Shown here in pieces: positions 35,331-46,110 of a stretch of 64,000 nt of DNA. The stretch lies in assembly GCF_051106095.1 (NCBI RefSeq), contig NC_135785.1, forward strand, positions 93,289,001-93,353,000, in the 5' to 3' direction. The position numbers and the translations under genes are program-made. How positions within the stretch are numbered: position 1 is the first letter of the stretch; the number at the start of each line of letters is the position of its first letter. The stretch is from Pogona vitticeps (Eukaryota > Chordata > Lepidosauria > Squamata > Agamidae). The notes beneath the pieces were generated by a model. The model was not told the origin of the DNA. It made no database searches and was given only the letters and a program-made list of their open reading frames with translations.

Positions 35331-37899
35331 CAGGGCAAATAGGTGTCCCCTTCTGGGACTCAGTGCAAATATAATCCCTGCTGCTTTGGTGCCAATTATT
35401 TTTACAGTTGAGACATTTTCTTTGTTTCAAATCTGAAAAACCTTATTCTAATGTGTTTTTTTCTGTTTTGTCACCAAATGTTGGTACTGTGATTTAGCAC
35501 TAAACCCAATGACAGGTTTTTCATGACTTTTTATGGTACAATTTCCAGGAGGCTGGCGAAATGGAAAAAACAGCCTTTGGCCACATGCAGCCCACAGGCA
35601 TAATCTTACCTATCCTTGAACCAAGGTGGTTTCTGTCCTCAAACCAGACCAAACATTATACTGAAATGAATCTAAATAATCAGTGTCAGCCCCAAATCTC
35701 TGAAGTTGAGATGCCACAACTTCTTCACCCAGTTTGGAGTCATGTTTGAAACTGCATTATGGTATCAAAGTTCCCCCCCACCACCATGTATGCCGTACTA
35801 CTATGTCCTTCAACAAAACAGTAGATATGTGCCCTTCCTTGGTGATTCACACTTCTACCAAGATTCTGTCCACAGAGATTTGTGAAAAACAATATAAAAG
35901 ACATAAAAAAGAATTCTGCTCAAATGGAAATAAATCCTTGGAAGCAAAGACAAAAAAATAAAAATAAAAATGAAGAGCTGAGATGGACACTGTTATCAGA
36001 GAAATCTCTGTATACTTCTGGGGAATGAACTACAACAATAGTTTAAATTAATTTAAGGATCTCTTTGGTGAAGTACAATTCTTATAGACCCTACTTTGAA
36101 GGTTCTGTTAATTTACAATTTTTCCAACAAGACTTTTAGCGTTGAAAGAATTGATTCTGTAATTCATGTATATGTCTAGAAGCCAGCAACAGTTCTATCA
36201 TAGAGTTCAAAATGTAGGAGAATGCACTGGGGTTATCCCTTTGAAAAACAGAAAGATGATAAATTAGAATTAAAACCCCAGCTGGATTTCTGAGGGTCTT
36301 GCCCAACAGGCAGAAGCCCAGCGAGCTCTCATCTACAAGTGGCTAAGAGCTCTATCCTACTGGCAATACAATCCATGTTCTGCTAAAACAAACACAACAC
36401 AAACTTAAGTGTACACATAAGGCATGTGCAAGGTAGTAACTTGAGGAATTCCCTCCCTTTAGCAGAGATATCTTGTGCATGACTGGTCACATGAAAGTCA
36501 TAACTTCAGCCAGGTGATTAGTTGCATGGCATTAGAGATGCCCATCCAGGAGTGAAGTACTTGTGTGATTAGCCCCCCCCCCCAATTGTTTCTCTGAACA
36601 GGATTCTAGCCAAAGAGATTTATGAGGCTAAGAGATTAAAAGAATATTGTGGCATACCTTTTCAAGTATTCCATGGCACTTGAAGATTCGGTGCTTGGGC
36701 CCCAAAGATGTGGATTCTAATGTCATGGGCATGGAAGCAGATTCATACTTCCTTCTGACCCAGAATATGCTTCCACATGTATTCTTATACGGCAGTAATT
36801 CAAAAATACTAATGAAGAAAAATATTACATAAAAGAAGTATCCCTAAATTGCATGTGTTCCCTATTCCAACAATATAAACTCATGTTTTCAAACAGGAGT
36901 TACCTCATGTTTCTAAAACGAAACAGAGGATATCTCCAAGTAAATACAGAGAGACCAGCTAGAGAGACCTCGGGAAACCAATATCCCCCAGATTGTTGGA
37001 AATATCTGCTCTGATGTCCAAACAAAGCAACACTGATGATTCAGTAGTACATGTCACTTTTTGCAAAGCAGAATACTGAGCCTGCCAAGGGAAGGATGAC
37101 ATTAAATGTCAGACATTCTTCCTTTTAGTTAGAAACTACTCATTTGTTTGCCCAGTTGCCTGATACTACCAATTTTCTCTTGCAGCACTCAGCCACAGAG
37201 GAGTTTCAGATTTGTTCTAGATTGTACTCATTAACATGGGATGATGGCTGAGATAATGTGTGAAGAGACCTTCACAGTTTCCTCTGATTCTAATCTTGGT
37301 GAGGTCACCCAGAGACTTCCTGAGACTTACCATTCAGTCAGGTGAGACTGGTTGCCAAATGCCATTTTAATTTCCAAAGTATGTCAGTTGTTGTGGGACA
37401 TGACAATAAATTGCAATAGTAGCTGGCTATTAAACCTTGGGCAGCTGTCAACAGTAGTCTTTGTTGGGGTGCTGGGAACCCGGCTGCTGCCCAAGGGTTT
37501 CATGTTATGAAGCTGGGTCCATGGCAATGCAACCAGGGAACAATCCTGCAGGAACAGAAAGGGCATTCTAGAGTATGTTCCAAGATGCTATGCCAGTATC
37601 CAGTGAACTGGGTTGCAGATGATGTTGAAAAGGTTCTCTAAAGACAAAAGGTTTTAAATAACTATTTCAGGCTGATTCCGAAATGCAGCAACTCCACAAA
37701 ACAGTAATGGATCCACATTCCTCCTGAACATCCTGGTAGACCTCACAGTCTTGGGTCAGCCTGCTTTATGTGGACTTTCTGGAATAAAGCAGCCTGAGGC
37801 TACTGTGGAGCGTGCTTGCTAAAGCACAGGCTGAAAACTGGCCTCTCAAATGGAGCTCCCCTCTGACTCTTTGCCTGTCATTTACACAGTTTAAATGAA
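35331..37899 (+). other. Upstream flank with no recognised feature
   Basis: A tgcagcccac block near 35588 hints at another hAT end but lacks a partner. Otherwise AT-rich, unassigned sequence. Confidence 0.35.
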
Positions 37900-38350
37900 C
37901 ATTTTGCGTGCAGTCTATGCTGGAAAGTGCTGGCAAAGGAAACTCATATTTGTCTCCAGCCTGAGCTCACTTTCAAGAGTGTTTTGAAGAAATGGACCTT
38001 TGGGGACCCAGCTGAAGAGAAGGAGAGAGAGCGATCTGTTACCCTTCAGTCAAATAAACCTTTGAAGGACCCAAGAGCACACGGCGTTTATTCTTTGAAC
38101 AGCCATATCCTTTTCGCAAGCCACTTGTTTTCTAAAATGAAATTTTAGCGTCTGCTTGACAGGAAATCCTTTCTTAATTTCTTCTAATGAGCTCCTTGTC
38201 ATTTAACAGCTCAAATGAATGTTGTACATTTGGTATGCCTATCAAACGTTCCTATTAACAGATATCTTCTTTCAGCAGCTTTTCATATACATATATATGA
38301 GCCACCCTCGTATATAATGAGATGCAAAGGAAATGTGTATTCATTTTAGA
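37900..38350. promoter_or_regulatory. Candidate conserved non-coding element
   Basis: This repeat-free stretch is rich in homeodomain-like TAAT/ATTA motifs (tctaatgagctcc, gtcatttaacagctc) and ends in a partial palindrome (catatacatatatatgagc with cgtatataatgag). The texture is that of vertebrate enhancers, but conservation cannot be tested here, so this is a guess. Confidence 0.2.
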
Positions 38351-39234
38351 AAAATGTTCCATGGATTTTTATAAAACCTCTTGGTGTTTTCATTGATTAA
38401 ACCTCTTTGGGACCTATCTGGGTTAACACAGTGCCATTGTTGTACAATACTATCACATTTCTTTATTACATGTACATTCTTTTTTTAAAAAGCCAACACA
38501 ACCTTAACTATTCCGCCCTGGGTGATCTCATTAGAAGCCTAGACTAGTAATAAACTCTAGTCTCCTGATGGCATTGCTCTGAGCTTCCCTAACACACTCA
38601 TACTGCCTTACCAAGTTAAGGTATGCATCCAAGAGACATTGTGTAAAATTGAATTTACTTACTTATTTACATTGCTTTGATTCTTTGATTCAACATTTAA
38701 TTATATGAAATATCATTTCCCATTTTGTTACCCATTCTTCCAGTTTAAAGAGGACTTTTTTAAAAAAAAAAATCAGCTTATCAGCTGCTTGGTTTTTCCC
38801 CAAACAGAAAAAAAATTGAGTCCGTTTGAGAATGCTCACTCTTACAAATTCGATGAGCACCTCTCATGATGCCAAGACTTCATCCTACATCAGCAAGTTC
38901 TTGTGGCTTCCCTCAAATACGAGACTAAGGTCCACCTCTGTCTCTCTGTTTTATCTCTTGTTGCTCTCAGCCAAATTCTTAGTCGCCTTTCTGGGGTATC
39001 CTGCATAAGAAAGATGGTATTCTACACAGGAAGTATACACTCGTGTGCAGACTTCGCACTTCTTTCAGAAAAAAAGGACCATGAAACATCTGAGAAATCT
39101 GAGATTTCTCTGGGGGAAAAATCTTGCACAGAGAAATGTCACCATGAGTTGAAAAGAGTTATCCCCACCCCCACCCCACTCCTGGTTTCCTTCCAAGAGT
39201 GAGAGGCTGCAAGATTCATACCCCTGAATGGAGA
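38351..39234 (+). other. Upstream flank with no recognised feature
   Basis: AT-rich sequence with poly-A/T runs near 38760-38775. No motif recognised. Confidence 0.4.
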
Positions 39235-39735
39235 TAATTTATAAATAAGACAAATATCATCATTCTCAGTGTATATCCTTGAGGGACCCCAACACTTATT
39301 TCCCTCCATTGTGAAAAAAGCTTATTTATTCCCACTCAGCTTCCTGTTGTTTATCCAGCTACAAATCCTTAAGAGGTCCTGTCCTCTCTGAAAGCTAAAT
39401 TTATTCAGGAACCTTGCTGAAGGACTGTGCCAAAGCCTTGTTGGAAATTAAAACAGTCATTGTCTACCAATGACTCTTACCTAAGTATTTTCAGACACTT
39501 GGAGAAAACTGAAAAGCACTTAACAAGGCAGGACTCCCCTTTCTCCTAGACATTCAGAAACCTCCTCAAGGCTTCCACATCTCCTATAAATGTAATAATT
39601 TTAGCTACACTTAAGCTTCCCATAAATTTTCCTGGCACACATACTAGGTCTTCCATGGATCCCCTTTATAAAATCTGTTTTATACGGACAATCTTTTGAC
39701 CTTTTTCTTAAGTAACCAATTTTAGAGACAGATTG
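39235..39735 (-). mobile_element. CR1 LINE reverse-transcriptase fragment, minus strand
   Basis: Antisense CR1 ORF2 on the plus strand: tatccttgagggaccccaac (inverse of the GVPQG motif, 39277-39291), ttcctgttgtttatccagct, tgtgccaaagccttgttgga, acaaggcaggactccccttt, aattttcctggcacacatac. The order matches reptile CR1 as remembered. No intact frame; an old, truncated copy. Confidence 0.75.
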
Positions 39736-39901
39736 GATCGACAATGTCACAACCTAAAGTTTTAAAAGAACTTTTGATAGTGTACTATATGGAAAATCCA
39801 TTGCTTCTTAATTTGATGGTTAGTTTTAGACCTGATCTCTTGGTATCTCAGTTGCATTTAGTTTTTTCAGGTATCACCCATTATAAAAGGTAATTCAGGC
39901 A

Positions 39902-40660
39902 TACAGTCATGGCCAAAAATATTGGCACTCTTGCAATTCTGTCAGAAAATGCAACCCTTCTCTCAGAAAAGTGTTGCAGTTGCAAAAGTTTTGGTACTCA
40001 CATGTTCATTTCTTAAGTTAATTTGGGTTCTGTATCCACCATTAGAGCAACCCTTCATTGTAATTTTTCAGTAATTTTGCTCTTCTGTCCACATCCAGGG
40101 AGGTGAGCTACAGTGCCATGGGCTGTAAACCTCTTGATGATATTGTACACAGTAGACACAGGAACATTAAGATCTCTGGAGATGGACTTGTAACCTTGAG
40201 ATTGTCAATGTTTTTCCGCAATTTTTTCTCTCAAATCCACAGAAAACTCTTTACACTTCATTCTTTTCTCCGTGCTCAGTGTCACACACAACACAAAGGT
40301 TGAGTCAACTTTTCTCCATCATAACTGGTTGCAAATGTGATTACTATATTGCCCACACCTCTTACTTGTGACAGGTGTGTCTAAATGCAAATTACAGGAG
40401 CATCACATGCTTTAAAAGCTATTTTTTTTTTTACAATTTAGACAGGGTGCCAACAATTTTGGCCAGTGCATTTTTGGGTTTCTGTGTGGGATTGTATCAG
40501 ACTTGACTTTTCTTCTCTCTCTCTTTGTGTTGTTCCAATGCAAACCAAAGAAATAAACATGTGAGTACCAAAACATTTGCAACTGCAATAATTTTCTGAG
40601 AGAAGGGTTGCATTTTCTAATAGAATTGCAAGGGTGCCAATATTTTTGGCCATGACTGTA
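39902..40660 (-). mobile_element. Tc1-family DNA transposon, internally deleted
   Basis: The element (39904-40658) is flanked by TA on both sides. Its inverted arms run about 111 bp (39904-40014 and 40548-40658) with only about 7 mismatches. The tip is cagtcatggccaaaaatatt. An inner copy of the tip (gggtgccaacaattttggcc, 40445-40464) lies 186 bp inside the right outer copy, as in the IR/DR layout of Tc1 relatives. The minus strand from the ATG at 40261 still reads MKCKEFSVDLREKIAEKH and then, after one stop, YKSISRDLNVPVSTVYNIIK: the N-terminal helix-turn-helix of a Tc1 transposase. The DDE catalytic domain is absent. Confidence 0.9.
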
Positions 40661-40745
40661 GGTATCACCATCTTATGCAGTAAAGATTCAAATAATTCAT
40701 CTAGATGTTTTGTACATTTCCCATCATTCAGTAAGCAGCACAAGA

Positions 40746-40946
40746 GAACCAGTGTGATATAGTGGTTAGAATGGTAGACTGAGGGAGGCCTTAACCCTCT
40801 GTCCCCTGAGCCACAATACTCACTGGGTCATTTTGAGCCTGTCAAACTACCTCATCGGGCAGTTTAAGTGATACAGTGATGAGGTGTACAGCCATGTATA
40901 CTGCTTTGTACTCAGTGGAGGAGAGGTGGGATATAAACACAGCCAA
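40746..40946 (+). repeat. MIR-like tRNA-derived SINE with L2-like tail
   Basis: The head accagtgtgatatagtggtt contains a good A box (tagtggttagaatgg). The core actcactgggtcattttgag is MIR-like, and the end tggaggagaggtgggatata is the L2-type terminus. Same broad family as 283-500, better preserved. Confidence 0.78.
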
Positions 40947-41469
40947 CAGAGAGAGCAAGATGGCTAGTTCTCTCAGAGAAGTTGTAACTGATCTGTACTG
41001 AGGGATATTAAATGTTGTCTAAAATATGGAACAGAGAATTAGAAAGTGAATTTCCAGACAACCAGTGCTCACAATCAACTCTTGCTCTCTGTAATAATGT
41101 ATTACAAATTCTTTCATTTCAGATTCACTTGATAGGTCCATATACAGTACTGTACTTAATCATTATTATATGTCAGCAGCACCACCGACACCCAGCATCC
41201 GCTCTTTTCAGGATTAACAGTCACATCAGTTAATAATGGATAAACAGTCACACTATGTTATTCACTAGGCGTATGCTTGGTAAGGAAAAGTCAAGCCCTT
41301 TGCCTCCTGTCCCTGCATATTGTTAAATTCCCCTCTCCCAAAACCTCGAGATAACTAGGCAATTCACAAGCAGACCTTCCTTGGGTTCTAGGGCAACTGG
41401 CTCAATGCTCCTCATGTCTCCATCTTCAGAAAAGAAAGTCACTGAGGATCCCATTCATGTTTTGGTCAG
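40947..41469 (+). other. Upstream flank with no recognised feature
   Basis: AT-rich, no repeat or motif recognised. Confidence 0.4.
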
Positions 41470-41602
41470 AATCTGGATAGCTCGGTGGGGAGCCAGAAGC
41501 TAGGAGTTCAGTTCCCCACTGTGCCTCTTTGACAGGGGCTGGACTTGATGATCCATAGGGTCCCTTCCAGCTCTGCAGTTCTAAGATGATGGTGATGATG
41601 AT
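41470..41602 (+). repeat. tRNA-derived SINE with CR1-like tail
   Basis: The A-box region tctggatagctcggtgggg, B box ggagttcagttcccc, then ggctggacttgatgatccat, agggtcccttccagctctgc and a (GAT)n tail. Plus-strand partner of 22520-22692. Confidence 0.75.
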
Positions 41603-41879
41603 CCAGATGCTAAAACACCCCAACCTCATGCTTCCACCCACATCTGAGAACTTGGCCTGCCTAGGAAATTCAAGAAAGAGGCATTCTGTTTACCAGTCAC
41701 TTCCTACTGCACTTAATTTCTCAGAAAGTTAAATCAGTGAAGGTTTCCCACTTCTCCACCCTCAAGGCTTTTATGACAAAGTTGACAATCCAATTCTCCC
41801 CAAAGTAACCATGGAATGAGTTTGTTCCTTTTACCCTTCGGGGGTAAAGAAAGCACAGATCCATTGTTAAACCTAATGC

Positions 41880-42412
41880 CCCAGTTTTAGGCATCTATAC
41901 ATTCCACTTCAGTTAAAGGGACGAGGGTAGGCAACAGTGCACAACCTCTGCAGATACATCAGAAATCTGGGCCATCAGCAGATTTACTTTTGGCAGATCA
42001 AGGAGTCAGTGTTGTGTATGCAACAGTGCCCACACAACACAGGCAAGGAGGACAGGACACCTTGTCCACCTGCTGCTTTCTTTTCCGTAGATCAAGCAAC
42101 AAATGGTGGCTGACCAATAGTGCCCATGAAACATGGGTGTCGAGGAGAGCTGGCCCATCAGTGGGTTTCTTTTCAGTAGATCAAAGAGTAAGTGTTGGCT
42201 GGGCAACAGCATCCAGCTAATGCATGCAGAGACAAGAGAAGACCTTGTCCTTCAGCATGTCCTTTCCCATGAATCCAGAGGTGAATGTTGTGTAGGCAAC
42301 AACGACCAGCTTATGTGACTGGATCCAAAACACTAGGATCAAAAGTAGCTTTTGTTTCAGAGAATCAAGGTGATGGGACAGCCAGGCAGGTAGTGCCTAG
42401 CTAATTCAAAAT
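41880..42412. repeat. Six-unit diverged tandem repeat, period about 90 bp
   Basis: A core of ttcagtagatcaa followed by a gtgttggctgggcaacag-like block recurs with anchors at about 41911, 41995, 42089, 42178, 42271 and 42362, so spacings are 84-94 bp. Unit ends alternate between ggacaccttgtcc and agagctggccc-type junctions. The copies are visibly diverged but colinear. I do not recognise the sequence. A minisatellite or an array inside an older transposon are both possible. Confidence 0.75.
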
Positions 42413-42649
42413 GAATTCCTGAAAGAGCGGGGGCTAGGCAAGGAGTATATTACAGGGATTTGGGGGCACGGGTGGGAGAGGAAGGAGGGAGGAAGAAAGG
42501 AAACTAGTGAATCCTCTCTCGGGCTGCTGAAGGTCAAGCGGCAATGACAGCAGTGAGTTTTACCCCTACTCCCAAATCAGATCAAAGCATTTATTTCCCA
42601 GTTTTCACATTTTTTCACTATTTTAATTTTTTCCCCATCTTGAACCATA
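42413..42649 (+). other. Upstream flank, partly purine-rich
   Basis: A GGGA/GGAA-rich stretch at 42470-42505 follows the tandem array. No further unit of the array is evident. Confidence 0.35.
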
Positions 42650-42775
42650 TTACTATTGTTGCTTTTTATTTTATTATACTGTTTTTATTCCATTTTTATT
42701 GTTAGCCGCCCAGAGTAGACTTGTGTCTAGATGGGCGGGGTATAAATTTAATAAATAAAATAAAATAAATATTTG
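42650..42775 (+). mobile_element. L2-type LINE 3' terminus, well preserved
   Basis: A T-rich 3' UTR, then gttagccgcccagagtagac and gatgggcggggtataaattt ending in (AATAA)n. This is the cleanest copy of this terminus in the window. Confidence 0.85.
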
Positions 42776-42778
42776 GAT

Positions 42779-42991
42779 CAATGTTCTTTCTAATTTTCAG
42801 CCTCACTGTGTGGGGCTCTGTCCCTTGAACATGCAACTTTGCCCACATGTGTGACTTCACCCCCCATGGGGTTCCATTACAACTGGAACCAAAGGGACTG
42901 AAAATGATTGCTGTGGGTGTGCAGAGGAGGAGGAACGCTGTGGAGAGAAGCGTCACATACACGCAGACCACACTCCTTAGAGGGAACCTTG
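42779..42991 (+). mobile_element. hAT MITE inserted next to the L2 tail
   Basis: The ends caatgttctttctaatttt and the inverse of agagggaaccttg are a diverged form of the caaggttccctctaa-type hAT repeat. Flanking 8-mers atttggat (42771-42778) and atttagac (42992-42999) agree at 6 of 8 positions. The 213-bp interior has no coding. Confidence 0.72.
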
Positions 42992-43201
42992 ATTTAGACC
43001 CATACAAATACTTTCAAATACTGTATTCAAATCCAAATCAAAGCAGATCAGCTAGTGCTCTGCTGGTTTGTACTGCCATGGAAGAACACAGACACAGAGT
43101 CACAGGGACATGTATGGTTTTGCAAGTGGCAGTTCAGTAAATACAGTACCTGTATAGTCCCATAGTCCTTGCATCCATTCTTCTAGAACTACTGTAGTTG
43201 T

Positions 43202-43622
43202 TAGAGATGGGCATACACCTCAGTTTGGAGCTTCATGCTGGTTCATTGGTGTGGCACCATAGTATGTCCCCCCGTGGGCCAGGTCCCCCGATCACCAGCT
43301 AGCACAAACTGCTTTTTCCCTCCTCTTCATACAGTATGATCTTCCAGTAGCAGCAGGAGCATGGACTTTCCTTCTCTGCCTCCTCCAGCAGCTGCCCACT
43401 CAAAAGCATTGCTGCAGGAATCCCTAGACCACCTTCTTGTCTGAGTGGGCAGGTGCCAAAGGAGTTTGGAGAAGGGTTCCTGCTGCTACTGGAAGATCAC
43501 ATGAAGAGGAGGGAAAGAGCAATGTGCAGCAGCTGGTGAGTGCAGCAGCCAGCCAGGGTGGGGTGGGGAAAGGGAACGCCTATGGTGCTGCGCTGACAAA
43601 ACCAGGTTCATGCCCATCTCTA
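43202..43622 (+). mobile_element. Foldback hAT-like MITE with 8-bp target duplication
   Basis: Ends tagagatgggcat and the inverse atgcccatctcta. Long interior arms pair: ttccctcctcttcatacagt, gatcttccagtagcagcagg and agctgcccactca on the left recur inverted as tgagtgggcaggtg, cctgctgctactggaagatc and atgaagaggaggga. The duplication gtagttgt (43194-43201) / ctagttgt (43623-43630) matches at 7 of 8. The 421-bp element could form a hairpin over nearly its whole length. Confidence 0.82.
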
Positions 43623-44801
43623 CTAGTTGTCAGTCTATGTGTTCCTAGGTCAAATACAGTGACAGAAACAGAAGGCAACGGAGCTGTGTCTTTCCAAAGG
43701 CAGGACTATTTCCACCTTCATGCAAGATGAGCTGTATCTCTCAGTCAGCAGATTTTGGGATATCAACTATTTCATTTTTGTAAATTGCCAATGATTAGTT
43801 CTCCCCTGAGTTGTTCCTGTAGTGGTTTGATTTTCTGCCACATTAAAAACAAAGAACAAAACCACATTAAATGCACAAAACTTCAGTTGCGCTCTAAAAC
43901 TGATACTTAGGTAGCTTTGTCATTGGCATTTGAGAAATGAAGAGCTGAAGCTGGAAGCAAAGAAATCAGCTACCATAAATATAGGCTACATACTTCAGAA
44001 TTAACCAGAAAACATTCTCCACAATTCCCTCTTGATTTGTGATACTAACATTGCAGCCAAGACTCCTGAACTGGGTGAGTGATTGTATAACTGCCTTTTC
44101 CTGCCTCTCAGTCACTTCCATCTTCTCCTCAAATCAGTCCACATTTGCTGGCTATGTCATGCCTTTCTTCTGGGCCTGGGGAACTGCATGTCAGTGTAGT
44201 TTAGGTCAGATGAGAAGGTTTGGCTGCAGATAAAATGGGAGGGTAATTTCTTTATCCGTGAGGCATTAAGGAGTCTTATAATCCTGTGCCAATATAAATA
44301 GACTAATTTAGGTTCAGAATGCATCCAACTGGTATACTTTGAATTAGTGATGCTACTTTTTTTTTTAAAGTGCCTCAAAAGACACACAAACTCCCAACAC
44401 TTGGAATCACCTTCCCCTCTTTGATACATGAACAGAACCATGTTATGATTCTTCGCAAAACTCTTTTTCAAAAGGCAGGCCTTTGTCCCTGATCCCCAAA
44501 AGGCTTATGACTGGTTGTGTCTGAAGGTTAGGAAAATGTAAGCAGATGGTTCAATGCTGTCAAATAGTTCTGAGTAGCTAAAATTCCCCAATGTAGAGAA
44601 CTCTGGTATGACAGTATGGATGGATTACTATTATAATCATGCTTATTTTAAATGAAACTTGCCTCTACATCAAATATTTGCTGTGTTCCTGCTTTGTCTG
44701 GTACCAGAAAAACAACAGAATACATTCTACGGAAAAAAATCCTAATGATATGGCACATGGAGGCATGGTTAACAGCTGCTGACACAGTGCCCAAACTAGT
44801 A

Positions 44802-44802
<1 letters not shown>
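43623..44802 (+). other. Upstream flank with no recognised feature
   Basis: AT-rich, with no repeat family or coding signal that I recognise. Confidence 0.4.

Positions 44803-44891
<89 letters not shown>
44803..44891. repeat. (AAT)n microsatellite, LINE tail
   Basis: A pure AAT run of about 88 bp. It sits at the 3' end of the minus-strand Rex1 LINE and is probably its expanded tail. It gives artefactual poly-Asn/Tyr/Leu frames. Confidence 0.95.
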
Positions 44892-44892
<1 letters not shown>

Positions 44893-46110
44893 TATTGTCA
44901 TTGTAAGTATATACACATACAACGAAATTCACAGACACCCAGAGACCAGACACATGCACACACATAAAATTCCCTAAACACTCCCCACCCACTAAAAGTC
45001 CCCCACTAAAAATACAAACATCTACACCGCAGGCCAAGTAACACAGTCCAACTAATTATTCACTACTGGTGGTCTTTAAGCTCATTATTAATTGCAATTA
45101 TAGCTCTGGGATAAAAACTATTGAGAAAACGTGTGGTCCGAGTCTTAATTGTTCTATATCTTCTGCCAGATGGTAACAGTTCAAAAAAGTTATAAGCAGG
45201 ATGGGAAGAGTCTCTCAGGATGCTGTGTGATTTCCTTAGACAGCGGGATGTGAAGATGTCATCCAGGGTTGGTAGCTGGAGCCCGATGATATTCTGGCCA
45301 ATTTTAATGGTTCTCTGTAGAGCTTTTTTGTCCGCTACAGAGCTACTCCCAAACCATGCCAGAATGCCATAGGTTAGGACACTCTCAATGGTGCTACGAT
45401 AGTATGACAGAAGTAAATGCTGAGATAAATTAAACTTGCCAAGCATTCTCAGGAAATACAGCCTCTTCTGTGCCTTCTTCATTAGCATGTTGGCATTTAT
45501 ATTCCATGAGAGGTCGTCTGAGATGTAAGTACCCAGAAATTTAAAACTACCAACTCTCTCCACTTCCTCACTGTTTATGTACAGTGGTAAATGTACATTT
45601 CTCTTCCTCCTAAAATCAATTATGAGTTCTTTAGTTTTTTGATGTTAAGTGTGAGATGATTTACTTTACACCAAAGTATCAACCTTTGTACTTCCTTTCT
45701 ATAAGCAGACTCATTGTTCTTAGTTATGAGCCCCACCACTGTCGTATCATCCGCAAATTTAATAATTGCATTGGTGTTATACAGTGGGGTGCAATCATGT
45801 CTGTACAGGGAATAGAGGAAGGGACTTAGCACGCAGCCCTGGGGAGCTCCTGTACTTAGTACCAGGGTAGAAGAATGGTGAGATCCCATCCTTACTGACT
45901 GTGGCCTATCTGTCAGAAAATCCTTTATCCACATGCAGATCTCCTGAGGTAATCCCAGGTTGATCATTTTAAAAAACAACCTATTTGGTAGAATGGTATT
46001 AAAAGCAGAGCTATAATCCACAAACAACAGCCTCGCATAAGTTCGCATAAGTTGGTAGGGTAGGTGAAAGTGGGTGAAGAGGAGTGTGACATTGGACTCA
46101 TTTTGCAAGT
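44892..46110 (-). mobile_element. Rex1 (Babar) LINE, reverse-transcriptase to 3' end
   Basis: A 5'-truncated non-LTR element. The frame at 45620-46108 reads [20 protein letters not shown] (motif A, near 46000-46030), [20 protein letters not shown] and [18 protein letters not shown] (catalytic FADD near 45740-45757). The frame at 45063-45563 continues VGSFKFLGTYISDDLSW, then KKALQRTIKIGQNIIG and PSGRRYRTIKTRTTRFLNSF, the Rex1 C-terminus. A break of about 50 bp with a stop or frame change separates them near 45600. The 3' UTR ends aatttcgttgtatgtgtata and an (ATT)n tail. Long surviving frames suggest a fairly young insertion. Confidence 0.9.

Noticed and set aside
35560-35610. Possible second hAT end (tggccacatgcagcccacag)
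   Set aside because: Resembles the tgcggccc family but lacks a matching end or duplication, so it was not annotated as an element.
44648-45037. Poly-Asn, poly-Tyr and poly-Leu open frames
   Set aside because: They are translations of the AAT microsatellite tail of the Rex1 LINE.
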